From JANOYC01 sp031428675 (GTDB taxonomy: Bacteria; Actinomycetota; Actinomycetes; Actinomycetales; Microbacteriaceae), in contig JANOYC010000057.1 in the NCBI GenBank assembly GCA_031428675.1, positions 1 through 30,823 of the forward strand: DNA of 30,823 bases, given 5' to 3'. Shown piece after piece: positions 23,239-30,823 of this stretch. Under the pieces are notes generated by a model, which had not been told where the DNA came from, made no database searches, and saw only the letters and a program-made list of their open reading frames with translations. Each line of letters starts with the position of its first letter. Position 1 is the first letter of the stretch. A program made the position numbers and the translations under genes.

Positions 23239-23691
23239 CTAGGCCTCGAACGCGAGCGTGTCGGGGCTGATACCGGAGATGAGGTCGAGCGCCTTGCGAA
23301 GTCGCGTGCTCGAGGTGTGCATTGTGTAGGGGAAGTAGATGACCTCGACGCCGACCGCGGCGAACTCCCGCTCGAGGCGGAGGCCTTTCTCAGTGCCTCG
23401 CCAGTCGTCGCCCTTAAAGAAGACATCGAACTGAAGTTCTTTCCAGGTCTCGAGCTTGTCGGGAACGACCTCGGCGTGGGCCTCGTCGACGTAGGAGATG
23501 TGACTGACGATCTCCATGCGCTCAGCGAGGGGCACGACGGGCGTGATGCCCTTGGTGAGCTTCATCATCTCGTCGGAGACGACGCCGGCGATGAGATGGT
23601 CGCACTGGGTCTTGGCGTGGCGAAGGATGTTGAGGTGGCCGACGTGGAAAAGGTCGAAGCCACCTGCGGCGTAGCCGATTTTTCGGGTCAT
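23239..23691 (-). CDS. Glycerol-3-phosphate cytidylyltransferase-like nucleotidyltransferase
   Basis: The 150-residue protein has the cytidylyltransferase fold: GYAAGGFDLFHVGHLNILRHAK with the HxGH motif (16-19), HLIAGVVSDEMMK, VVPLAERMEIV, DVFFKGDDWRGTEKG, and TMHTSSTRLRK, equivalent to the ISTT-R motif of TagD-type enzymes. These join CTP to glycerol 3-phosphate or a related phosphate to make CDP-alcohols for teichoic acids or polymer decoration. The ATG at 23691 begins the fold correctly; the frame extends to 23991. It lies 136 nt downstream of the O-antigen ligase-like gene on the same strand, and may have its own promoter in that gap. Nucleotide and acceptor are not proven by the motifs. 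Confidence 0.85.
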   Translation of the reverse strand: MTRKIGYAAGGFDLFHVGHLNILRHAKTQCDHLIAGVVSDEMMKLTKGITPVVPLAERMEIVSHISYVDEAHAEVVPDKLETWKELQFDVFFKGDDWRGTEKGLRLEREFAAVGVEVIYFPYTMHTSSTRLRKALDLISGISPDTLAFEA

Positions 23692-23782
23692 AGGAAAAGC
23701 GTCTCTTTCGGGTCGATAACGAGGCGTTCGTGCAGATCTGGGTGAAGTGTCCGTGCTGGGTAGGCAACGGCGCCTGAGGATA

Positions 23783-23788
23783 ATTTTA
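23783..23788 (-). promoter_or_regulatory. Candidate -10 box for the cytidylyltransferase gene
   Basis: TAAAAT on the minus strand (23788-23783) matches the -10 consensus at five of six positions and lies in an AT-rich patch. The -35 is not recognisable, and the start codon is about 92 nt downstream. Confidence 0.35.
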
Positions 23789-23827
23789 CTAGTACACAGC
23801 CCCGCCTGGCGAGAACCTAGTGGGCTA

Positions 23828-25102
23828 TTAGGTGAGCCACGTTCGGGGGTAGACAAGCTGTCTGGAATATCCGATCGGCGACGGAACCGCATCGTCACGG
23901 CGAGTAACAGCGTAGAACTCGCGACTAGTGCCCGGATCGAGGAGCACCGCCATCGTGAAGAACAGCGTGAAGATCGCACTCGACTCGACAAGTCCGTTTT
24001 CGAGAAAACTGCGTCCGATGATGAGAACGATCAGCGGCATGGTCAGGCTGCGCAGTTCTCGCGAGCGCCAACTCATCACCATCGTCGTGACAACAAAAGC
24101 TGCCAGCAGAACGGTGCCCACCATGCCTGACTGCGCTATTGACGAGATCCAACTGCTATCGAGGACTTGTGTGTCCCAGTATTGACCGACTACCGCGACC
24201 CGCTTGACCGACAAGCCCGCCCCGAGCCACCACGTCCACGCGTCGCTCGGAGTACTCAGCACGGCATCCCAGGCGCGGGTTCGACCGCTGAAAGTCAGCA
24301 AGTTCGCGGTTGGATCTTCGGCGCCCCGTGAAATGACCTGTTCGAGAGTGCCGGTGAAGCCCACGACGAGGTACGCCAGCGGGACCATCGCGATCGTTGC
24401 GATCACGATCGCATTCGTCAGCGGCCGCGCAAACAGCACGACGAGCACGATGCCGACAACCATCACCGCGAGTCCCGTGCGCGATCCAGTGAGGTAGGTA
24501 ATCGTCATGAGTGTGACGATGGACGCAACGTTCCACCATCGAAACCCTCGCCGAACGATGTGGAAAGCCAGGCCAACCACCGGCGGTAGCACGAGAGCAG
24601 CGACTTCATTGGGTTGAAGCTCGGGAATCCCGCCCGTGAGTCGACCCCGTTCGAGGTAGCTCTGGTATCCGGTGATCGCGGCGAAGACGCCAACCGATCC
24701 CATGGCCGTCAGTAGCGTCCAAAAAATTGTGTGGGTCTGGTAGGTGCTCACGATCAGCAGGATCGTTGTCGCGAGGAGCGCGATTCGCGCCCCCAGGATG
24801 AGCGAGGGGAGGTAATCGCCGGTGCTGATCGCCCCGAGGATCGAGATTGCAACGATGAGCGCCATGAAGCCAGCGGCAAGCACTCCTATTCGTCGTCGCG
24901 CGCGCGCGGTGAGTGCGAGCAGGGCCGCGACGAGCAGCGCAATCGACGCAAGTACGGCCTTAGCGACAACGACGATGTCGACGGTGCCGGTGAAAATCGA
25001 TCCACGTCGCCACGAAATCACACTCACGACGACGAGTAGCCACACGACGAGCAGTGGCCACGGTGACCGACGTGGCTGGGCGACTACCGTCGCCGCGCTC
25101 AC
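23828..25102 (-). CDS. O-antigen ligase/Wzy-like polysaccharide polymerase
   Basis: The 424-residue protein has about eleven predicted membrane helices and the O-antigen ligase/polymerase pattern: an early hydrophobic half, LQPNEVAALVLPPVVGLAF, ITYLTGSRTGLAVMVVGIV, a large extracytoplasmic loop with SGRTRAWDAVL and WWLGAGL, then the GMVGTVLL helix. Wzy proteins polymerise lipid-linked repeat units; WaaL ligases join polymers to an acceptor. The GTG at 25102 overlaps the stop of the Wzz-like gene (GTGA), so the two are translationally coupled, which fits a Wzy/Wzz pair better than a ligase. It lies in the middle of the exopolysaccharide locus. Assignment to Wzy is from context. Confidence 0.85.
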   Translation of the reverse strand: MSAATVVAQPRRSPWPLLVVWLLVVVSVISWRRGSIFTGTVDIVVVAKAVLASIALLVAALLALTARARRRIGVLAAGFMALIVAISILGAISTGDYLPSLILGARIALLATTILLIVSTYQTHTIFWTLLTAMGSVGVFAAITGYQSYLERGRLTGGIPELQPNEVAALVLPPVVGLAFHIVRRGFRWWNVASIVTLMTITYLTGSRTGLAVMVVGIVLVVLFARPLTNAIVIATIAMVPLAYLVVGFTGTLEQVISRGAEDPTANLLTFSGRTRAWDAVLSTPSDAWTWWLGAGLSVKRVAVVGQYWDTQVLDSSWISSIAQSGMVGTVLLAAFVVTTMVMSWRSRELRSLTMPLIVLIIGRSFLENGLVESSAIFTLFFTMAVLLDPGTSREFYAVTRRDDAVPSPIGYSRQLVYPRTWLT

Positions 25103-26649
25103 TCGTCGCCTGCGCGCGCGGGCGTATCCGAGTCGACGAAGTCGAGGAAGCCCGCGATCTCGCGATCGGTGTCATCGTGCGCTGTCGTGGGCGTGGATCC
25201 CTGCGCTGCTGCCGCGGCAGCGCTCGCCTTCGCCCGCGCCCGGCTCGCGGCGGTGCGGGAGCGTGCACGGGGTTTCGCGGCAACCGACGTGGGCATCGCC
25301 TCATCTTCTTCGGTGCTGATGGTCACGAAGTCCTGTGCCTGCCAGCTTTCCAGCAGGCTGACTTGGCGCAGCGCCGGAACATCGGTCATGATCACGCCAA
25401 TCGGAACGACATTGAGAATGCGGAGCATCGACAGCTCACGCTTGAGCTGGCGCGCCGTGGTCGTGGAGAACGACGTGACGAGAATGGCTCCGCGGACTAC
25501 CGGAGCAACCGCCTCGAGGGGGAGTGGCTCGGAGTAGGCCTGCACTTGCAGGACCGCGATGTCGACGTTCTCGGCGACAGCGGCCATCACGCGACCGATG
25601 TTGCGCTCGGTGACGAACTCGGTGGGTACGGCATTCGGGCTGCCGGCCGGCAGAACGCGGAATTGCTCAGACGTGAGTGTCTGGAGGGCGGAGGAAACGT
25701 CGATCGTGCCCGAAAGTGCCTCCGATAGGCCGACAGTCGAGTCGGGAAACGGGAAGCGAGCTGCACGCTGAGCAGTGACGTCAGATTCGATCAGAATGAC
25801 CGCGCGACCGGTGGACGCGAGTCCGCGCGCGAGCCCCAACCGAGTTGTCGGACGGGCAGGACGAGCGCCGACGGGAACGAGAGCAATAACCGGCGGGAGA
25901 TGACCGCGGCTGATTGCACGGAGGTTTGACGCCGCGGTGCGGAGGGAATTGTCGACGCGCCCGGTTCCGCCGCCGTTGCTGGAGAAGCGGCGGGGCAGCT
26001 GTGCGATGAGCGGGAGACCGGTGATGCGCCGCACGTCACTTGCCGTGCGCACCCGCGGGCGCAGTCGCTCAATGAGGATTGCCGCGATCAGTCCGGCTGC
26101 CAGCCCTCCAATGATTCCGAGCCCGACGATGACGGGAACGTTAGGCGACGACGGACCGCTCGGAGCTTGCGCGGGCAACGTGACATCGAGGCGAATCGCG
26201 TACTTACTGTCTGGCGTGGAATTCTCGAGCTGATCGACCTTCACCGAGAGGCCCGCCGCTGCGGCATTGGCGATCGACGCTGCAAGCTCGGGATCGTCCG
26301 CTTTCGCGGTCACGACGAGCAACACCGTGCTCAGCGGGTTTTCGGCACTCAATTGTTTCTTGAGCTCCGCGGATGTCATTTCGAGGCCGAGCGACGACAC
26401 GACACCGTCGAGCAGGTCGGGGCTCGAAACGAGGTCGACATAGGACTTGATCCGAGACAGGCTGAACTGGGATTGTTCGTTTAGCCCGGAACTTGGAGCA
26501 TCGACCTGTAGGAAGAGGGTTGCGCTCGACTGGTACGTCTTTTCGAGGTTTTCTGCCGTCGCCGTCGCGATTGTGAAACCAATGATCGCTGAAAGCAGGA
26601 TGACGAGCCAGCGCTCGCGAAAGATGCTGAAATATCCGGCATTTTCCAT
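25099..26649 (-). CDS. Wzz-like chain-length/BY-kinase fusion with degenerate kinase domain
   Basis: The 516-residue protein opens with a Wzz-type domain: helix 1 at about 14-33, a long extracytoplasmic part, helix 2 at about 171-193. Then comes a domain like the BY-tyrosine kinases of polysaccharide export (residues about 250-440). Its Walker A position reads VPVGARPARPTT (258-269) with no GKS/T, and the Walker A' is VILIESD rather than an LLxDxD, so ATP binding is doubtful. The C-terminus is Ala/Arg-rich (ARSRTAASRARAKASAAAAAA) rather than a Tyr cluster. Wzz proteins set polymer length with Wzy. I chose the ATG at 26649; no strong ribosome site is visible and the frame extends to 26757. It is divergent from the second beta-helix gene. 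Confidence 0.85.
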   Translation of the reverse strand: MENAGYFSIFRERWLVILLSAIIGFTIATATAENLEKTYQSSATLFLQVDAPSSGLNEQSQFSLSRIKSYVDLVSSPDLLDGVVSSLGLEMTSAELKKQLSAENPLSTVLLVVTAKADDPELAASIANAAAAGLSVKVDQLENSTPDSKYAIRLDVTLPAQAPSGPSSPNVPVIVGLGIIGGLAAGLIAAILIERLRPRVRTASDVRRITGLPLIAQLPRRFSSNGGGTGRVDNSLRTAASNLRAISRGHLPPVIALVPVGARPARPTTRLGLARGLASTGRAVILIESDVTAQRAARFPFPDSTVGLSEALSGTIDVSSALQTLTSEQFRVLPAGSPNAVPTEFVTERNIGRVMAAVAENVDIAVLQVQAYSEPLPLEAVAPVVRGAILVTSFSTTTARQLKRELSMLRILNVVPIGVIMTDVPALRQVSLLESWQAQDFVTISTEEDEAMPTSVAAKPRARSRTAASRARAKASAAAAAAQGSTPTTAHDDTDREIAGFLDFVDSDTPARAGDE

Positions 26650-26847
26650 GAAGATTCGGGTCCAATCGGTTCGCGCTGATCCGAAGTGGAGACGCCCCCG
26701 ACAGCGCACAGCCGCGACTGGCTGCTGCAACAACGGCGTGCGCGGGGATGCCACCACCGGTTCTTCACAGCCGGGGAGTAAGAATCAGTTTAACAGAGCA
26801 ATCCACATCTGGAGCCCCCACAAGGGGGGGATCTGGTCGCCGCCGGA

Positions 26848-26876
26848 TTCCCAGACACGCTCTGCGAGAATATAAC
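26848..26876 (+). promoter_or_regulatory. Predicted promoter of the second beta-helix gene
   Basis: TTCCCA (26848-26853), 17-nt spacer, TATAAC (26871-26876), a 5-of-6 match to the -10 consensus. Transcription would start near 26883, about 33 nt before the ATG at 26916, and would exclude the upstream in-frame starts. Confidence 0.5.
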
Positions 26877-26915
26877 GACCCGTTCTTCCCCCAAGCCAGA
26901 TCCGCGAAAGCCCCC

Positions 26916-29492
26916 ATGCCCAGCGACCGACGCAGCGATCGTTTCGGCGTAGCGCGAAATCGCCACAGCGACGCGTCGCCGAGAAGGCGCGAGCGCCTTC
27001 GTCCCGATGTCCTCGCTGCCATCGCGGCAGCTGTTGTCATCGTGCTCGTCGCAAGCGTGCTCGCCGTCATTCTGGGCACAGAGACCGAGCGGGAGAAGTA
27101 CGTGGTCGAGTCGACGGCCGCCCTGGATTTCATGGACACGAGCATCCACACCGGAGCGTTGATCGGCGGTCAGTATGCTTTGGAACCGGCGGCGTCATTC
27201 GTCACCGAAAACCGGGCGGTGCGCGTCACGACAGAGCCCGGCGCTGAAGCGGCGACGGCTACCCTGCCCGAGGTATTCGCGCGAGATGTCGTGTCGTCGG
27301 CGGCGTTCACCTTCGTCGATGCGGAGGACACGTCGGTTTCGGCGTTCCTGCACTCTCGCGGCACGGAGGCCGGGGATTATCGCGCAGGAGTGACTCTCGA
27401 CGCCGGCAGGCGACCGGAACTTGCGATCTTCCGAACCGGCGCAGAAGCCGAGAAGCTCATGTGGGCAGTCCTTCCCTTCGACGTGACCGGTGCAGATCGC
27501 ATCATCGTGGAGTTTCGGGTCGTGGGCACGAAGGAAGTGCAATTGCGTGCGCGCGCGTGGGTGGACTCGGCCGCGGCAGAGGTGTCCGAAATCGCGGTCA
27601 CCGACCAGGGCGTTGCGCTGCATCCTGCCGACGGCTCCGTCGGATTCGACGTCACCGTGCCGACGAACGAGGCGGCCGCAGCATCCGTGGTCGTCGACGA
27701 TCTTCGTGCGTTCTCCCTGGTGCCCGTGACGGTTCGCGTAGCAGGCGCGGCGGCGACGCCGGCGCCATCTCACGATGGCCCGTCGGGCGACGGCGTTGCG
27801 CGCGAGAATGCCGGGGCGGCGGCGCCCGGTACCACCCGTTACCCGATGCCGTCCGGCGCCATCGTGGTAGCTCCCGACGGCATCGCGGGTGCGCCCGGAA
27901 CCATCGAAGAGCCGCTGTCCTCGGTCACCGAGGCCATCACGCGGGCAACGCCGGGAGGCACCATCGTGCTCCGGGCGGGAAACTATCACGAGCACATCAC
28001 CATTCCCGAGTCATCGCACTTGTCGATTCAATCCGCGCCGGGAGAAGAGGTGTGGTTCGACGGAAGCGTCGTGGTCGACCGGTGGGAAAAAGCCGGAGAC
28101 GTGTGGATCTCCTCCGATTGGACGACGAGGTTCGACTCGAGTCCCACCTACACATCGGGTGCGCCAGACGGAGAGACCCCCGGCTGGCAATTCGTCAATC
28201 CTGACAAGCCAATGGCAGCGCATCCTGATCAGGTGTGGATCGACGGTCGCGCCCAGACGCAGGTGGGCTCGCTCGACGAGGTTGTCCATGGCACGTTCTT
28301 CGTCGACTACGAATCCCAGACCTTGACGATCGGCACCGACCCGCATGGCCGGGTGGTCAGGGCTAGCGATCTCGCGCGCGCCATCGATCTTCGCACCACG
28401 GATGCGACGCTCCGCGGTTTCGGCGTGCGTCGCTACTCACCGTCAGTTCCTCACTTGGGAGCCGTGCGGGCGGAAGCCGCATCGGCCCGCATCGAGAACG
28501 TCTCCATCGTCGATTCGGCAACGACCGGGTTGTTCGTCCGCGACCCGCATTCGCGCATCCGGCACGTGACCGTTGCCCGCAGCGGAATGCTTGGAATCGC
28601 GGTGTCCTATGCCGACGATCTCGTTCTCAACTCGGTCGTATCGGTCGACAACAACACGGAAGGGTTCAACACGTCCCCTGTCTCGGGAGGGGTGAAGATT
28701 ACGCGGTCTCGCTCGGTGCGCGTCGTCGATGGAGTGTTCGATTCCAACGGAGGACACGGGCTCTGGTTCGACGAGTCGACGTTTGACGGAATAGCAGCCG
28801 GAAATGAGATATCGGGCAACGCGGGCCACGGCCTGATCATGGAAATCTCCTCCTCGTTCGTCGTGGTCAACAACATCGTTGCCGGAAACGCTCAGAACGG
28901 GATCAAGCTCAACAACACGAGCAACGTCGAGGTGTGGAATAACACGCTCGTGGGCAACGGTCGCACCATCAACATCGTTCAAGACAGTCGGCGGGCCAGA
29001 GACCAGGACACACCCGGACATGATCCTCGCCAGCCATTCCCCGACCCGACGATGTCCTGGATCATTTCGTCGGTGACCGTGCGCAACAACGTGATGGCGG
29101 ATTCCACCGGCAAGTGCTTGCTGTGCATCGAGGACTACTCGAAGGAATACACCGCCGAACAACTGGGTGTCACCGCAGATGCGAACCTCTACCAGCGCAC
29201 CGACGCCGCAACGCCCAGTTGGGCGGTGGTGTGGTCCAAGGGCAGCGAAGTGAATCCGGCGGTGTTCACGAGCGTCGCGGCGTTTCGATCGGCAACGGGC
29301 CAAGAGAAGGGGGGTCGCGAAGTCACCGGGGACGTTGTCGCAACGCCCACAGGAACCCTCACCGACACGGTGCGCTCGCTGGAAGACGCAACGGCCATTC
29401 CACTACCAGAGCAGATCGCGAAGATCGCTTCTGTGCGCTTGGGGTTGTCAGTGTTGGGCGCGTGGCGCACCCCAACCGGCCAAGCGGGTTAG
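26916..29492 (+). CDS. Membrane-anchored right-handed beta-helix protein, paralog of the 20028 gene
   Basis: The 858-residue protein has a basic N-terminus then one membrane helix (about 34-54, VLAAIAAAVVIVLVASVLAVI) with no clear cleavage site, so it is probably anchored. A jelly-roll-like domain follows, a short linker (about 276-305), and the DUF1565/beta-helix region closely matching the first paralog: GGTIVLRAGNYHEHITIPE, EVWFDG, WTTRFDSSPTYTSGAPDG, HPDQVWIDG, RRYSPSVPHLGAV, NNTEGFNTSP, GHGLWFDES, EVWNNTLVGNGR, CLLCIEDYS. It lacks the 200-residue Pro/Thr linker. The promoter at 26848 and weak GAAAG favour the ATG at 26916; the frame extends to 26748. Likely role is exopolysaccharide modification at the cell surface, from context only. 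Confidence 0.85.
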   Translation: MPSDRRSDRFGVARNRHSDASPRRRERLRPDVLAAIAAAVVIVLVASVLAVILGTETEREKYVVESTAALDFMDTSIHTGALIGGQYALEPAASFVTENRAVRVTTEPGAEAATATLPEVFARDVVSSAAFTFVDAEDTSVSAFLHSRGTEAGDYRAGVTLDAGRRPELAIFRTGAEAEKLMWAVLPFDVTGADRIIVEFRVVGTKEVQLRARAWVDSAAAEVSEIAVTDQGVALHPADGSVGFDVTVPTNEAAAASVVVDDLRAFSLVPVTVRVAGAAATPAPSHDGPSGDGVARENAGAAAPGTTRYPMPSGAIVVAPDGIAGAPGTIEEPLSSVTEAITRATPGGTIVLRAGNYHEHITIPESSHLSIQSAPGEEVWFDGSVVVDRWEKAGDVWISSDWTTRFDSSPTYTSGAPDGETPGWQFVNPDKPMAAHPDQVWIDGRAQTQVGSLDEVVHGTFFVDYESQTLTIGTDPHGRVVRASDLARAIDLRTTDATLRGFGVRRYSPSVPHLGAVRAEAASARIENVSIVDSATTGLFVRDPHSRIRHVTVARSGMLGIAVSYADDLVLNSVVSVDNNTEGFNTSPVSGGVKITRSRSVRVVDGVFDSNGGHGLWFDESTFDGIAAGNEISGNAGHGLIMEISSSFVVVNNIVAGNAQNGIKLNNTSNVEVWNNTLVGNGRTINIVQDSRRARDQDTPGHDPRQPFPDPTMSWIISSVTVRNNVMADSTGKCLLCIEDYSKEYTAEQLGVTADANLYQRTDAATPSWAVVWSKGSEVNPAVFTSVAAFRSATGQEKGGREVTGDVVATPTGTLTDTVRSLEDATAIPLPEQIAKIASVRLGLSVLGAWRTPTGQAG

Positions 29493-29512
29493 CCTCTCGA
29501 GGCGGGATTGTG

Positions 29513-30712
29513 TCACGCGCGACCGGCGAGTGGACGGAGCACGAACAGCCGCAGGACCGCGCCACCCGCGAGTGAGCCGAGCGACAGCACGACGGCCGCA
29601 TACGCGACGTCCATTCCCGCCGCCAGGCCGACGAGCACCAGAGCGGCCGAGACGACCGTATCGCCGACGCGAACAGCGAACACCGTCGCTTGCTTTCCCG
29701 CTACCGCGGCCAGTGCGCCATACGGGGTGACGGCCGCGACCGATGCGGCGAACGCGAGCCAGCCGAGAACAGCGACGAGGTCAGGGGTCGCGTCGAAGAG
29801 CAGGGGACCTGCCACCGGCAGCGCCAGCACGGCGACGACACCGATGGCCAGCGTACCGCCGACCAGAACGAGTACGGCGCGATCGGCTTTGCGGAGACGA
29901 CCGGCGATCGGACTCTTCTTGTCTTGTGCGAATGAGACGAAAAGAAACGATGACAAGCCGCTGATCACCAACAGCGCGGGCGCGACGTAGATTCGTGCAG
30001 CCTCAAGCAGACCGGTCGCTGCGAGCCCAGCGAAGAGTGTCACGAGTGTTCTGACGACGGTGAGAAGTGCGGGGCGGAGAAACTGCTGCAGCGATCGCCA
30101 GATGCCGTAAGCGGCGACAGCTCGGTAGCCGCCAGCGACGAAGCGCACGAGGTAACGATCCTCGCGCGGGAGCATCACCGCGGCGGCGACGAGCGCGAAC
30201 GTCTGACCGATCGCAAGCGCGAGCAAGAACGTCGATAGCGAGAGGTCGCCGACAAGGCTTGCCGCTCCGAGAACGCCCAACGCGGCGACGAAGCCAAGCA
30301 GGTCGACCGCGGCGACCCTGAAGAACGCGAGATGTGCCATCAGCATTCGGCGCAGCAGTTCTTCGAGCACGAAGGCGACGATGGCGGCGCCGAACAGTAT
30401 CGCCTCGGTCGTGCTGATGAGCCCAAACGCTGCAGCGGTGAGCGCAGACACGCCGCCGACGGTGACGCCAAGCACCAGCGCGTACTGCTGCAACGCCGAG
30501 CGGATCGAGCGGTCAAACCGGTCGAGCACGACCAGGGAATCCCCGACGAACCCGCTCAACACTCCCGACGCGAGCACGATCACGCCGTACAGGATGGCGA
30601 AGACGCCGAGTCCTTCCAAACCGAGAATGCGCGCCACCAGCACCTGAAGCACAAAGCTTGCGAGCGCTTGGGATCCCTGGGCGACAATCGCTCCGATGGC
30701 GCTACGTTTCAC
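29513..30712 (-). CDS. Wzx-like polysaccharide flippase
   Basis: The 399-residue protein has about twelve predicted helices and the polysaccharide biosynthesis (PST/MATE-like) exporter pattern: GAIVAQGSQALASFVLQVLVARILGLEGLGVFAILYG near the start, LEELLRRMLMAHLAFFRVAAVD, then FLRPALLTVVRTLVTLFAGL. Wzx proteins translocate lipid-linked repeat units across the membrane. I chose the GTG at 30712, preceded by AGGAAG with correct spacing. Upstream codons read into the poly-G tract and are not protein. Its end faces the second beta-helix gene in convergent orientation. It completes a Wzx/Wzy/Wzz set with the genes to the left. Confidence 0.88.
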   Translation of the reverse strand: MKRSAIGAIVAQGSQALASFVLQVLVARILGLEGLGVFAILYGVIVLASGVLSGFVGDSLVVLDRFDRSIRSALQQYALVLGVTVGGVSALTAAAFGLISTTEAILFGAAIVAFVLEELLRRMLMAHLAFFRVAAVDLLGFVAALGVLGAASLVGDLSLSTFLLALAIGQTFALVAAAVMLPREDRYLVRFVAGGYRAVAAYGIWRSLQQFLRPALLTVVRTLVTLFAGLAATGLLEAARIYVAPALLVISGLSSFLFVSFAQDKKSPIAGRLRKADRAVLVLVGGTLAIGVVAVLALPVAGPLLFDATPDLVAVLGWLAFAASVAAVTPYGALAAVAGKQATVFAVRVGDTVVSAALVLVGLAAGMDVAYAAVVLSLGSLAGGAVLRLFVLRPLAGRA

Positions 30713-30757
30713 TGATCGCTTCCTGCGTGAACACTCTGGTCGACACCTCACTGTCGT

Positions 30758-30823
30758 GGGGGGGGGGGGGGGGGGGCCGCCCCGCCCCGCCCACGCGCGG
30801 GGCCGCACGGCGGGGGGGGGGGG
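30758..30823. other. Poly-G/GC low-complexity contig end, probable artefact
   Basis: A run of 19 Gs (30758-30776) is followed by CCGCCCCGCCCC-type sequence and a final run of 12 Gs. This is unlike anything else in the window and is typical of low-quality read ends in two-colour sequencing. Nothing coding should be inferred from it. Confidence 0.8.

Noticed and set aside
26815..26828. CCCCC-ACAA-GGGGG hairpin ahead of the second beta-helix gene
   Set aside because: A five-base stem upstream of the predicted promoter with no T-run; not convincing as a terminator or regulator.
29492..29503. GCCTCTCGAGGC palindrome between convergent beta-helix and flippase genes
   Set aside because: Only a four-base stem with a four-base loop can form and no T-tract follows; too weak to call a terminator.

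Overview
The window looks like part of an actinobacterial chromosome, most likely from a Microbacteriaceae-type organism. This is inferred from the high G+C content, frequent GTG starts, ATGA/GTGA start-stop overlaps, actinobacterial small families (DUF1918, DUF4287) and an exopolysaccharide locus with beta-helix proteins. No species call is possible from sequence alone. The right end runs into poly-G low-complexity sequence and is probably a contig edge; the left end cuts a gene.

Region 1 (1-2782) holds the 3'-truncated DEAD-box RNA helicase gene and a fused small-molecule kinase/HAD phosphatase, both on the minus strand. Region 2 (about 2783-12922) is a compact sugar or polyol catabolic locus. 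It contains an FGGY kinase and LacD-type aldolase (plus), a LacI regulator and DCXR-like SDR (minus), then a plus-strand operon with a FrcK-like kinase, ATPase, permease, lipoprotein binding protein and mannitol-2-dehydrogenase-type polyol dehydrogenase. Four copies of a TGTCA-N4-TGACA operator, two in each of the two divergent promoter regions, plus a weaker fifth copy, tie the locus into one regulon presumably read by the LacI protein. The likely logic is uptake of a ketose or polyol, redox interconversion by the two dehydrogenases, phosphorylation by one or both kinases, and aldol cleavage to C3 units. The substrate cannot be read from sequence.

Region 3 (13019-17845) is a cluster of small stress-type genes: a protein with a duplicated C2H2-like module that I do not recognise, DUF4287, a three-helix-bundle protein, an SRPBCC protein, a phosphoribosyltransferase overlapping a small ORF, a tandem universal stress protein, DUF1918 and a VOC protein. 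Region 4 (18061-19803) has an S4-domain RNA-binding protein with a probable leaderless start, a divergent CPBP-like membrane protein and an LRV/HEAT-like repeat protein.

Region 5 (19918-30712) is the edge of an exopolysaccharide locus. Two paralogous large beta-helix proteins flank a minus-strand block of a Wzz-like protein with a degenerate kinase domain, an O-antigen ligase/polymerase-like protein and a cytidylyltransferase; a Wzx-like flippase follows. No glycosyltransferases lie in the window, so the rest of the locus probably continues to the right. No rRNA, tRNA, CRISPR array or transposase was seen.
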